The notes under the pieces were generated by a model that worked only from the letters and a program-made list of their open reading frames with translations, did not search any database and had not been told where the DNA came from. A stretch of 64,000 bases of DNA, taken from assembly GCF_030823405.1 (NCBI RefSeq), contig NZ_JAUSXC010000001.1, forward strand, positions 868,001 through 932,000, given 5' to 3'. The translations under genes were made by a program, and so were the position numbers. This DNA is from Chryseobacterium ginsenosidimutans. GTDB taxonomy: Bacteria; Bacteroidota; Bacteroidia; Flavobacteriales; Weeksellaceae. Numbering within the stretch: the first letter of the stretch is position 1; every line of letters starts with the position of its first letter. This document shows, piece by piece, positions 27,722 to 35,854 of the stretch.

Positions 27722-27729
27722 TAATTTTG
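27722..27729 (+). promoter_or_regulatory. -7 promoter box of the YjjG-type gene
   Basis: TAATTTTG matches TAnnTTTG, 6 bases before the ATG at 27736, again implying almost no leader. Confidence 0.45.
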
Positions 27730-27735
27730 TGCTGT

Positions 27736-28431
27736 ATGAAAATTCAGCACATTTTTTTTGACCTCGACAATACACTTTGGGATCACCGCAAAAACGCCTA
27801 TCTTACCATTAAAAATCTTTTCGAAAAAGACGAAATTAATTTAAAATACAATATCGATTTTGAAGAATTTCATTCTGTTTATCATGAAATTAATGAAAAA
27901 CTTTGGGAAGATATCCGCGACGGAATCATTGATAAGGAATATCTTAGAAAACATCGTTTTTATGATACTTTCAAACATTTCGGAATTGATGATGAGGTAC
28001 TTTCGATGTATTTTGAAGAGCACTTTTTAGATAAGATTCTTAATCATAATGAATTGGTGGAAGGAGCAGAGTATATTTTAGAATATCTTAAAGCTAAGAG
28101 CTATACTTTGCACATCATTTCCAATGGATTCAAAGAAGTAACAGAAAGAAAATGTATATTGTCAGGAATTGACAAGTATTTTCAAACCATTACAAGTGCC
28201 GATTCTGTTGGTATAAGAAAACCCCGTCCTGAAATTTTTGAATATTCTTTAGGGCTTTCTGACGCTTTGAGAGAAAACAGTATTTTAATTGGCGACGATT
28301 GGATCGCAGATGTTGTCGGTGCACAAAATTTTGGAATGGATGTTATTTTCTTTGATGTTTTTAATGAAAATAGGGAAGAGGAAGGATTGAAAGTTATTAA
28401 ACATCTTTTGCAGATTAAAGAATATTTGTAA
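27736..28431 (+). CDS. YjjG-family HAD nucleotidase
   Basis: This 231-residue HAD hydrolase resembles the YjjG noncanonical pyrimidine nucleotidases, which dephosphorylate nucleoside monophosphates. Motif I is FFDLDNTLWD (Asp9, Asp11), motif II IISNG, motif III Lys in GIRKPRPEIF and motif IV IGDDWIADV. The helical cap lies between motifs I and II. A TTG at 27727 is in frame, but the ATG at 27736 follows the promoter box and starts directly at the first strand. Confidence 0.88.
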   Translation: MKIQHIFFDLDNTLWDHRKNAYLTIKNLFEKDEINLKYNIDFEEFHSVYHEINEKLWEDIRDGIIDKEYLRKHRFYDTFKHFGIDDEVLSMYFEEHFLDKILNHNELVEGAEYILEYLKAKSYTLHIISNGFKEVTERKCILSGIDKYFQTITSADSVGIRKPRPEIFEYSLGLSDALRENSILIGDDWIADVVGAQNFGMDVIFFDVFNENREEEGLKVIKHLLQIKEYL

Positions 28432-28464
28432 AGATTCGGCGGCACCAAAGGTGCCGCCGAATCT
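28432..28464. terminator. GC-rich perfect hairpin between convergent genes
   Basis: AGATTCGGCGGCACC pairs perfectly over 15 bp with GGTGCCGCCGAATCT around an AAA loop. It directly follows the YjjG-type stop and faces trpS. There is no long T-run on either side, so it may be a transcription-blocking or RNA-protecting hairpin and not a classical terminator. Confidence 0.65.
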
Positions 28465-28486
28465 ATTATCATAAAAGCTGAAGAAA

Positions 28487-29455
28487 TTAAATTCCCAAAC
28501 TCTCTCTTACTCTTTTAATAGTTTCTGTAGCAATCACTCTCGTTTTTTCTGCTCCTTCCTGAAGTTTAGATTCCAGCTCATCAAGATGAGTCATGTAATA
28601 AGAAAACAATTCTCTTTCTTTTTCAAATCTTGTAAGAATCAAATCTAAAAGCTCTTTTTTAGCATGACCATAACCAAAGTTTCCGGCCAGATATTTTGCT
28701 CTTAATTCTTCTGTCTGTTCGGGCGTTGCAATAAGTTCATAGATGGCAAAAGTCTTATCTGTAGAAGGATCTTTAGGCTCTTCCAAAGATTTGGAATCGC
28801 TTTCAATGCTCATCACCTGTTTTTTCAGTTCTTTTTCAGGTAAGAAAATATTGATGATGTTTCCTCTGGATTTCGACATTTTATGACCATCAACCCCAGG
28901 AACATATTTTGTATTTTCCTGAAGTTCAGCTTGAGGTAAAACCAAAACTTCACCCATCTGATTGTTAAATCTTGAAGCCACATCACGTGCAATTTCAAGG
29001 TGCTGAAGCTGGTCTTTTCCTACAGGAACAATTTCTGCGTCATACAATAAAATATCCGCAGCCATCAAAATCGGATAGGTAAATAAACCTGCATTTACAT
29101 CCTGCAATCTGTCGGCTTTATCTTTAAATGAATGCGCTAAAGTAAGTCTCTGATAAGGAAAAAAACATGATAAATGCCAAGAAAGTTCACAGGTTTCAGG
29201 GATATCACTCTGTCTGTAAAAAAATGTTTTTTCGGTATCTAATCCACAAGCAAGCCAAGCCGCAGCAATCTCGTAGGTGTTCTGTTTAAGTTCTTTTGCA
29301 TCTTTAATCTGCGTAAGCGAATGTAAGTTGGCTATGAATAAAAATGACTCATTTCCTTCCTGCTTTGATAATTCTATCGCAGGAATAATTGCACCCAACA
29401 AGTTTCCAAGGTGTGGTGTTCCGGTGGCTTGAATGCCGGTAAGAATTCTTGACAT
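28487..29455 (-). CDS. trpS: Tryptophanyl-tRNA synthetase
   Basis: This class I aminoacyl-tRNA synthetase charges tRNA-Trp. The 322-residue length is typical. The HIGH-like signature is TGTPHLGN near residue 11 and the KMSKS loop is DGHKMSKSRGN about residue 193. The gene is alone, with a -7 box 33 bases upstream. Confidence 0.96.
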   Translation of the reverse strand: MSRILTGIQATGTPHLGNLLGAIIPAIELSKQEGNESFLFIANLHSLTQIKDAKELKQNTYEIAAAWLACGLDTEKTFFYRQSDIPETCELSWHLSCFFPYQRLTLAHSFKDKADRLQDVNAGLFTYPILMAADILLYDAEIVPVGKDQLQHLEIARDVASRFNNQMGEVLVLPQAELQENTKYVPGVDGHKMSKSRGNIINIFLPEKELKKQVMSIESDSKSLEEPKDPSTDKTFAIYELIATPEQTEELRAKYLAGNFGYGHAKKELLDLILTRFEKERELFSYYMTHLDELESKLQEGAEKTRVIATETIKRVRESLGI

Positions 29456-29487
29456 TGTTTAAAATTTATTTTAAAATTAATGAATTG

Positions 29488-29495
29488 CAAATTTA
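29488..29495 (-). promoter_or_regulatory. -7 promoter box of trpS
   Basis: On the minus strand the sequence reads TAAATTTG, an exact TAnnTTTG match, 33 bases upstream of the trpS ATG. Confidence 0.5.
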
Positions 29496-29500
29496 TGGAT

Positions 29501-29533
29501 TTCTCCCACAGATCTCACGGATTTACACAGATG
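29501..29533. repeat. Degenerate CAGAT-type intergenic repeat
   Basis: The string contains CTCCCACAGAT and ACACAGATG, resembling the CTCCCGCAGAT element at 19226-19290. It lies between trpS and the SanA-like gene. Confidence 0.35.
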
Positions 29534-29649
29534 TTTGCGTTTTATTTTGAATTTAGACACAAAGATTTAATCATTAAACTTGTGATTAGATTAGCAAAGG
29601 CAAATAATTTGCTATGCTAAACTTGAAAAACAAAGCGTTAAAATCTAAA

Positions 29650-30294
29650 TTAAGGAATCAAAATTTTCTCTCCTCCAAATTTAGGTTCAACACCTAAAAG
29701 AAGATCCAGATATGCTTTTGCTTTAGCCAGATATTCTCTCGTATTGGTTTTAAGGCCTGCGTATTTATTTACATCTTCTGCATTGAAGCCGAATGCATCG
29801 ATTCCGTTTTTCTTGGCTAAAAATACAGCTCTTTCATTATGGAATTTCTGAGAAATGATAACAATTTTTTGTTGTCCGAAAATCTCTTTGGCTCTCACCA
29901 CAGAATCCAGTGTTCTGAAACCTGCAAAATCGAGGAAAATATGATCTTGCGGAATACCATATTCCATTAGAGCAAGTTGCATATCTTCAGGTTCATTATA
30001 ATCTTTTCGACTGTTATCACCACTTACAATAATGTATTGTACCTTTCCGCTTTTGTACAGATCTGCAGTTGCCTGAATTCTATTGTAGAAATAAGCATTG
30101 GGATTTCTACTGTCCAAATTTTTGCTTGTACCTAATAATAAAGCTGTTTTTGTTTTAGGAATATCGGAAATATTATAAGAAGTGTAAGCGTCACTGTCTT
30201 TTTTGATACTGTAATTTGCCCAGGCAATAAAAATAATTCCTGCAACGGGAAGAAGCAGGAAAATTTTAAAAATGTTTTTAATCAATTTTTTCAT
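29650..30294 (-). CDS. SanA/YdcF-family envelope protein (DUF218)
   Basis: This 214-residue protein has an N-terminal membrane anchor (FKIFLLLPVAGIIFIAW) and the DUF218 fold. Family motifs visible are LLLGTSKNL, NRIQATADLY, IIVSGDN, EDMQLALMEYGIP, DFAGFRTLDSVVRAKEIF and ISQKFHNERAV. SanA-like proteins contribute to envelope integrity and vancomycin exclusion in enterobacteria; the biochemical activity is not established. It lies 14 bases downstream of lspA in the same operon. Confidence 0.85.
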   Translation of the reverse strand: MKKLIKNIFKIFLLLPVAGIIFIAWANYSIKKDSDAYTSYNISDIPKTKTALLLGTSKNLDSRNPNAYFYNRIQATADLYKSGKVQYIIVSGDNSRKDYNEPEDMQLALMEYGIPQDHIFLDFAGFRTLDSVVRAKEIFGQQKIVIISQKFHNERAVFLAKKNGIDAFGFNAEDVNKYAGLKTNTREYLAKAKAYLDLLLGVEPKFGGEKILIP

Positions 30295-30308
30295 CGAGTG
30301 TAAATTCT

Positions 30309-30947
30309 TTAAAATTCCAGACCGTTCGGGAAAGCTTTTTTTCTGAAAATCAATAATAAAGCTGCACCCACTGTAATTGCCGAATCTGCTACATTGAAAA
30401 TATATTTAAAAAATTCAATATGTTTTCCTCCGATTAAAGGCCAGCCTTGAGGGACGTTCCAGTCTACCAGCGGGAAATGAAGCATATCAACCACGCAGCC
30501 TCTCATAAAAGTAGAATAGCCTTCACCAACTCCTACGACTTTAGATATGCCGCCATAGCCAATCCATCGGTCGATACTTTGATCGTAAACGGTTCCGCTG
30601 TCGAAAATTAATCCATAAAACATTCCGTCAATCAGGTTTCCGATTGCTCCTGCGAAAATCATTGCCATCGGAATCAAAAGATAATTGGATTCTCCTTTCT
30701 CTAGCCATTTTTTAAACAAATAGATCATTCCTCCGATTAAACATACTCTCACGATTACAAGGAAATACTTCCCGATAACGCCACCAAAATGAAGCCCGTA
30801 AGCCATTCCTGGATTTTCTACAAAAGTAAGTTTGAAGCCAGGAAAAACAGAAATACTGTCGTCTAAATTAAAATGCGTTTTTATGTAAATTTTTGAAGCC
30901 TGATCTATAATTAATATTAGAAAAGTGACAGCTAAGATCTTTTTCAT
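30309..30947 (-). CDS. lspA: Lipoprotein signal peptidase (signal peptidase II)
   Basis: This inner-membrane aspartyl protease cleaves prolipoprotein signal peptides. The 212-residue protein has four hydrophobic segments and the conserved regions ENPGMAYG, GAIGNLIDGM, VDMLHFP and FNVADSAITVG; the last two contain the catalytic Asp pair. It is longer than E. coli LspA (164) because of an insertion between the third and fourth segments, as in other Bacteroidota. The ATG overlaps the stop of the upstream small gene by one base. Confidence 0.93.
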   Translation of the reverse strand: MKKILAVTFLILIIDQASKIYIKTHFNLDDSISVFPGFKLTFVENPGMAYGLHFGGVIGKYFLVIVRVCLIGGMIYLFKKWLEKGESNYLLIPMAMIFAGAIGNLIDGMFYGLIFDSGTVYDQSIDRWIGYGGISKVVGVGEGYSTFMRGCVVDMLHFPLVDWNVPQGWPLIGGKHIEFFKYIFNVADSAITVGAALLLIFRKKAFPNGLEF

Positions 30948-31141
30948 TACAGGTTTGTCTTTGGTTTATCTTTAAAGTTTTTCCCGGTATTGTCTTTTTT
31001 AGCAGGAGTTCGTGGCTCGAAGGTTTGAGTTTTTGCTCCTCTTGTATGAAATTTTTCGTAACGAATTCCCATCTCTTTCATTACACTTTTCAGTGCATTC
31101 AGCTCCATTTGATTCTTTGGGTGTACAATTAATGCCTCCAT
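30947..31141 (-). CDS. DUF2683-family small protein
   Basis: This 64-residue protein starts MEALIVHPKNQMELNALKSV followed by MKEMGIRYEK, which resembles the DUF2683 family (antitoxin-sized proteins). The C-terminal third is basic and disordered. It ends one base into the lspA start, so expression is coupled to lspA. No toxin-like partner is next to it, so a toxin-antitoxin role is not supported. Confidence 0.7.
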   Translation of the reverse strand: MEALIVHPKNQMELNALKSVMKEMGIRYEKFHTRGAKTQTFEPRTPAKKDNTGKNFKDKPKTNL

Positions 31142-31160
31142 CTTTATTTTAATTTATATT

Positions 31161-31406
31161 TTATTTTTTAGACAATTCATCCAATCTTTTTTGGTCTCGT
31201 GCAGATAAATCATTGAGACCGTTTTTGCCCATTTTACTCAAAAGTTCGTCGATTTCTTTTTCCCTGTCACGTTTATCAGAATTGAATTTATCATCCATTG
31301 TATAATTTCGTTGCTTATCAGGAAAGAACCTGTTTTTGATCCGGTCCTTATATAAAAATACGGAAACGGCAACGATAATTATTACTAAAATTAATGAATC
31401 GCTCAT
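31161..31406 (-). CDS. Small membrane-anchored protein (DUF6576-like tail)
   Basis: This 81-residue protein has one N-terminal membrane segment (SLILVIIIVAVSVFLY) and a charged cytosolic tail ending IDELLSKMGKNGLNDLSAR followed by DQKRLDELSKK. The tail matches the short C-terminal helix module called DUF6576, often found at the end of rhomboid proteases in Bacteroidota. Here it stands without a rhomboid domain. It belongs to the ileS-to-sanA gene string. Confidence 0.65.
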   Translation of the reverse strand: MSDSLILVIIIVAVSVFLYKDRIKNRFFPDKQRNYTMDDKFNSDKRDREKEIDELLSKMGKNGLNDLSARDQKRLDELSKK

Positions 31407-31435
31407 GGGTATACATTAAAAATTAGGTTTATAAA

Positions 31436-31451
31436 GTATTTCATGAAATAC
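31436..31451. promoter_or_regulatory. Perfect 16-bp palindrome, possible operator
   Basis: GTATTTCATGAAATAC is its own reverse complement. It lies in the 81-base gap between the DksA-like gene and the small membrane protein gene, 30 bases before the latter's start. It could bind a dimeric regulator, or simply form a small hairpin. Confidence 0.35.
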
Positions 31452-31487
31452 GATATAAACCCAAATTTATTTTAATTAACCTATTGG

Positions 31488-31868
31488 TTATTTCTGCATA
31501 TTTTTCGCTTCGATGCTCAAAGTAGCATGAGGAACAGCTAACAGTCTTTCCTTAGGAATCAGCTTTCCCGTTACTCTGCAAACACCATACGTTTTATTCT
31601 CTATTCTGATTAAAGCATTCTTAAGATCACGCACAAATTTCTCCTGTCTTCCTGCCAAAATAGAATTTTGTTCCTTACTCAGAGTCTCTGCTCCTTCTTC
31701 AAACGCCTTGAATGTAGGTGATGTATCATCTGTTCCGTTATTCTGGTCGTTGATGAAACTTTCTCTTATCAGCTGTAAATCTCTTTCTGCCTTCTCTATT
31801 TTTTCTTTAATGATAGCCTTAAATTCTTGTAAATCAGCATCACTATATCTTACTCTTTCGTCTGACAT
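31488..31868 (-). CDS. DksA/TraR-family protein lacking most zinc ligands
   Basis: This 126-residue protein has the coiled-coil N-terminal half (about 8-85) and the C-terminal globular part of DksA/TraR proteins: YGVCRVTGKLIPKERLLAVPHATLSIEAK. Of the four Cys that bind zinc in classical DksA only the first remains; the others are Thr, Ser and Ala. Such Cys-poor variants are common in some lineages. It probably binds RNA polymerase through the secondary channel, by family inference. It lies 57 bases after ileS. Confidence 0.85.
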   Translation of the reverse strand: MSDERVRYSDADLQEFKAIIKEKIEKAERDLQLIRESFINDQNNGTDDTSPTFKAFEEGAETLSKEQNSILAGRQEKFVRDLKNALIRIENKTYGVCRVTGKLIPKERLLAVPHATLSIEAKNMQK

Positions 31869-31925
31869 GTTCTTTTCTCTTTTTTAATAAATTATGAAAT
31901 GGAATTTGAAAACAATAACTATATA

Positions 31926-34900
31926 TTAATTTTTTTCAACATTTATCTTAAAATTAACCTCATCTATCTCGATTTCGCTAAAATTTGAAAGTGAAGATAC
32001 AATTTCTATTTTATTTGACAAGACCTCAGATGAAATATATTCTTCATTTTTCTGAATATCACTCAGGAAAGGAGAATTTTCTTCCATGAAAATAGTAATT
32101 CTGTCTGTCAAATCGAAATCTTTATCTTTTCTCAAGTTCTGAACTCTGTTGATGAATTCTCTTGCGATTCCTTCAGATTTTAATTCATCTGTTAGTGTCA
32201 AATCTAATGCCACAGTTGTTTTTCCGTCAGAAGTTACCGTCCATCCCGGAATATCTTTTGTAGAAATTTCTACATCAGAAAGTGTAATTTCGTAACCCTG
32301 AACATCAATTTTTCCTTCTTTTTCTAAACCTGAAATTTGTTCTGCAGTAAGATTTGAAATTTCTGCTCCGACAGTTTTCATATCTTTTCCAAGTCTCGAA
32401 CCTAATGTTTTAAAGTTTGGTTTTATCTGTTTTACAATTAAATGTGATGCTTCTTCGGCATTAATTAACTGTATTTCTTTAACATTTACTTCCTGTTTTA
32501 TTAGCTCTGCAACCGCTGAGATTTGTTCTTCCGTTTTTTTATCCAAAACAGGTATCAATACTTTTTGTAAAGGCTGGCGAACTTTTATATTCTCCTTTTT
32601 TCTTAAAGAGAAAACCATGCTTGTAATGCTCTGTGCCAAATGTGTTTTTTCAACCAAATCCTGATCGATTAAACTTTCATCGGCAACAGGAAAATCTGTT
32701 AAGTGAATAGATTCGCTGTTTTCTTTTCCTGTTACTTTATTTAAATCCTGATACAACTGATCCATAAAGAACGGAGCAATGGGTGCAGATAATTTGGCAA
32801 CAGTCTCCAGACAAGTATATAAAGTTTGGTAAGCAGAGATTTTGTCATCTGAATAATCTCCTTTCCAGAAACGTCTTCTGCACAATCTTACGTACCAGTT
32901 ACTCAGATTATCGTTCACAAAAGTGCTGATTGCTCTGGCTACTCTTGTTGGCTCGTAATCTTCGTAGAAAGCCTTAACTTCTTTGATTAATAAATTTAAT
33001 TCAGAAAGAATCCATCTGTCGATTTCCGGGCGGTTTTCCACATCTTTTTCAGCATAACTGAATCCGTCAACATTCGCATACAGAGCAAAGAATGAATAGG
33101 TATTGTAAAGTGTTCCGAAGAATTTTCTTCTGGTTTCATCAATTCCTTCGATATCAAATTTCAGGTTTTCCCAAGGATTTGCATTCGAAACCATATACCA
33201 ACGCGTGGCATCTGGTCCGTAAACGGCTAATGTTTCAAACGGATCAATCCCATTGCCTTTAGATTTTGACATTTTCACCCCGTTTTTATCCAAAACAAGT
33301 CCGTTGCTCATTACATTTTTATAAGCAACTGAATCAAAAACGGCTGTTGCGATTGCGTGAAGGGTATAAAACCAACCACGAGTCTGGTCAACACCTTCTG
33401 CGATGAAATCTGCAGGGAATGCTTTATTATTGTCAATTAATTCTTTATTTTCAAAAGGATAGTGCAGCTGCGCATAAGGCATAGAACCTGAATCGAACCA
33501 AACGTCGATCAAGTCGCTCTCACGATTCATTGCTTTTCCTGATTCTGAAACCAAAACAATTTTATCAACGATATTTTTGTGCAGATCAACCAAAGAATAA
33601 TTTTCTTCAGACATATTTCCGATTTCAAAACCTTTGAACGGATTTTCTGTCATCAATCCAGCTTCAATAGATTTTTCGATCTCGTTGTACAGTTCTTCTA
33701 CAGAACCGATGATGATTTCTTCTTTTAAATCTTCAGTTCTCCAGATTGGCAACGGAATTCCCCAATATCTTGAACGGGATAAGTTCCAGTCGTTTACATT
33801 TTCCAGCCAGTTGCCGAAACGGCCTTCTCCCGTCGATTTTGGTTTCCAGTTGATTTCTTTGTTTAAATTAACCAATCTGTCTTTTACAGCAATCATTTTA
33901 ACAAACCATGAATCCAACGGATAATATAATAACGGCTCATCAGTTCTCCAGCTGTGTGGGTAGCTGTGAACATATTTTTCTACTTTAAAAGCTTTATTTT
34001 CTTCTTTTAGACGAATCGCAATTTCTACATCAACAGACTTTTCAGGTGCTGTTCCTGCATCATAATATTCGTTTTTCACATATTTACCGGCAAAATCTCC
34101 CATTTGCGCAATAAACTTCCCTTGTAAATCTACCAAAGGAACCGGATTTCCGTTTTTGTTTAATACCAACATTGGCGGAACTTCGGGCGTAGCTTCTTTA
34201 GCCACTTTTGCATCATCAGCACCAAAAGTCGGCGCGGTGTGCACGATTCCTGTTCCGTCTTCTGTTGTCACAAAATCTCCTGCAATTACTCTGAACGCAT
34301 TTTCCGGATTTTGGTACGGTAAAGTGTACGGCAATAATTGCTCATATTTAATTCCAACCAGATCAGAACCTTTGAATTCTGCTAAGATTTGATAAGGAAT
34401 CGTAATAGCAGTGTGATTTAACTTGCTATCGATTAATTGTTGAAAAATCTCCTCCGTAATGTCGCTTAAAGTAGAGTTTTTTACGGATTCAACGAAATTA
34501 TTTGATAAACTTTTATTGTTGCCAACAATTGTTTTTAGTTTTTCAAACTCATCAGAGGATAAAGTTCTACCAATAATTAGTTCTGCCTTTAACTTTCGAC
34601 CTTGTTCATTCAGTATTTCATTTTCTTCCTTTAAAATTAATCCAAACTCTTGTAATAAATTTGGAAAGGGAAGTTTATTGATTTGAAAATATTTTTTTCC
34701 AAACTGTTTTCCAACCAAAGGTTTAGCTAAAACAATATTGATCGGTTCAAATGTATATTGATTGAAAGTTTTAACTAAAACATAATCGATTTTTGGACCA
34801 ACCGTCAAAGCTGTATTCGAAGGTAAAGTCCATGGTGTTGTCGTCCAGGCTAAGAAATGTACGTCTCCAAAACCTTGTAAGAATGAAGGTAATGTTTCCG

Positions 34901-35549
34901 GTAGTGTTTTGAACTGTGCAACAATGGTTGTATCGGAAACATCACGGTACGCTCCGGGCTGATTCACTTCATGTGAAGAAAGTCCTGTTCCTGCTTTCGG
35001 AGAATAAGGCTGGATCGTATATCCTTTGTACAATAATCCTTTATCATACAACTGCTTCAACAACCACCAAACCGTCTCCATATATTTTGACTTGTAGGTG
35101 ATATATGGATCTTCAAGGTCTACCCAATAACCAATTTTCTCGGTAAGGTTGTTCCAAACGTCGGTGTAACGCATTACCGCTTCACGACAAGCCTGGTTGT
35201 AATCTTCAATAGAAATTTTTTTGCCAATATCTTCTTTAGTGATTCCTAATTCTTTTTCTACGCCTAGCTCCACAGGAAGTCCGTGTGTATCCCAACCCGC
35301 TTTACGGAAAACCTGTTTCCCGTTCTGGGTTTGATAACGACAGAAAATATCCTTTAATGCTCTAGCCATAACGTGATGAATTCCGGGCATCCCGTTTGCT
35401 GAAGGCGGACCTTCATAAAAAACAAACTCAGGCTTCCCCTCACGAATCTCAACACTCTTATTGAAAGTTTTATTTTGTTTCCAAAATTCCGCTACATTCT
35501 CTGCTACGTCAATAAGGTTGAGGCTTTTGTATTCTTTAAATTGGCTCAT
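31926..35549 (-). CDS. ileS: Isoleucyl-tRNA synthetase
   Basis: This class I synthetase charges tRNA-Ile and edits valine. At 1207 residues it is longer than most relatives. The HIGH-type motif is GMPGIHHVM (about 53-61), and KMSKS is VKMSKSKGNGIDPFETLAVYG. The CP1 editing domain is recognisable on both sides of a Lys/Glu/Asn-rich insertion at about residues 287-378, which accounts for the extra length. A -7 box lies 36 bases before the ATG. The DksA-like gene, two small genes, lspA and sanA follow on the same strand and may be co-transcribed. Confidence 0.95.
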   Translation of the reverse strand: MSQFKEYKSLNLIDVAENVAEFWKQNKTFNKSVEIREGKPEFVFYEGPPSANGMPGIHHVMARALKDIFCRYQTQNGKQVFRKAGWDTHGLPVELGVEKELGITKEDIGKKISIEDYNQACREAVMRYTDVWNNLTEKIGYWVDLEDPYITYKSKYMETVWWLLKQLYDKGLLYKGYTIQPYSPKAGTGLSSHEVNQPGAYRDVSDTTIVAQFKTLPETLPSFLQGFGDVHFLAWTTTPWTLPSNTALTVGPKIDYVLVKTFNQYTFEPINIVLAKPLVGKQFGKKYFQINKLPFPNLLQEFGLILKEENEILNEQGRKLKAELIIGRTLSSDEFEKLKTIVGNNKSLSNNFVESVKNSTLSDITEEIFQQLIDSKLNHTAITIPYQILAEFKGSDLVGIKYEQLLPYTLPYQNPENAFRVIAGDFVTTEDGTGIVHTAPTFGADDAKVAKEATPEVPPMLVLNKNGNPVPLVDLQGKFIAQMGDFAGKYVKNEYYDAGTAPEKSVDVEIAIRLKEENKAFKVEKYVHSYPHSWRTDEPLLYYPLDSWFVKMIAVKDRLVNLNKEINWKPKSTGEGRFGNWLENVNDWNLSRSRYWGIPLPIWRTEDLKEEIIIGSVEELYNEIEKSIEAGLMTENPFKGFEIGNMSEENYSLVDLHKNIVDKIVLVSESGKAMNRESDLIDVWFDSGSMPYAQLHYPFENKELIDNNKAFPADFIAEGVDQTRGWFYTLHAIATAVFDSVAYKNVMSNGLVLDKNGVKMSKSKGNGIDPFETLAVYGPDATRWYMVSNANPWENLKFDIEGIDETRRKFFGTLYNTYSFFALYANVDGFSYAEKDVENRPEIDRWILSELNLLIKEVKAFYEDYEPTRVARAISTFVNDNLSNWYVRLCRRRFWKGDYSDDKISAYQTLYTCLETVAKLSAPIAPFFMDQLYQDLNKVTGKENSESIHLTDFPVADESLIDQDLVEKTHLAQSITSMVFSLRKKENIKVRQPLQKVLIPVLDKKTEEQISAVAELIKQEVNVKEIQLINAEEASHLIVKQIKPNFKTLGSRLGKDMKTVGAEISNLTAEQISGLEKEGKIDVQGYEITLSDVEISTKDIPGWTVTSDGKTTVALDLTLTDELKSEGIAREFINRVQNLRKDKDFDLTDRITIFMEENSPFLSDIQKNEEYISSEVLSNKIEIVSSLSNFSEIEIDEVNFKINVEKN

Positions 35550-35584
35550 TGTAATATCTCAATATCGTTGATTAATTAAGTTGG

Positions 35585-35592
35585 CAAATTTA
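35585..35592 (-). promoter_or_regulatory. -7 promoter box of ileS
   Basis: TAAATTTG on the minus strand matches TAnnTTTG, 36 bases upstream of the ATG. No clear -33 element was seen. Confidence 0.5.
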
Positions 35593-35826
35593 CTAAAATT
35601 TGTCGGTTTATAATATATGTTTTATTTTGATAGTTTGGTTTAAAAACTTCAATTTCAGAAATATAAATTTTTGAATTAATTATTTGTGAATTTTCATGGT
35701 GAATGAATGAACTTTTTGAATCGAATTGTATAGAAACTTCTTAAGATTTCTCTCTGGAAATTGTGTCAATGTGTAGTTAAAATTCAATACAATGTTTAAT
35801 CATTCCGTCTTTTAATTTTAATTAAA

Positions 35827-35834
35827 TAAATTTG
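35827..35834 (+). promoter_or_regulatory. -7 promoter box of the PaaK-like gene
   Basis: TAAATTTG matches TAnnTTTG, 20 bases before the TTG start codon at 35855. Confidence 0.5.
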
Positions 35835-35854
35835 TCTTCTAAAATAAAAAACTA

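Larger units (their letters stand above)
35550..35854. other. Divergent promoter region between ileS and the PaaK-like gene
   Basis: The spacer of 305 bases is AT-rich and holds a -7 box on each side: TAAATTTG on the minus strand at 35585-35592 for ileS, and TAAATTTG on the plus strand at 35827-35834 for the adenylating enzyme. No coding frame, RNA motif or repeat was recognised in between. Confidence 0.55.

Noticed and set aside
30947..31406. The two small genes as a toxin-antitoxin pair
   Set aside because: One is a membrane-anchored protein with a rhomboid-type tail and neither has a toxin motif; both sit inside a housekeeping gene string.
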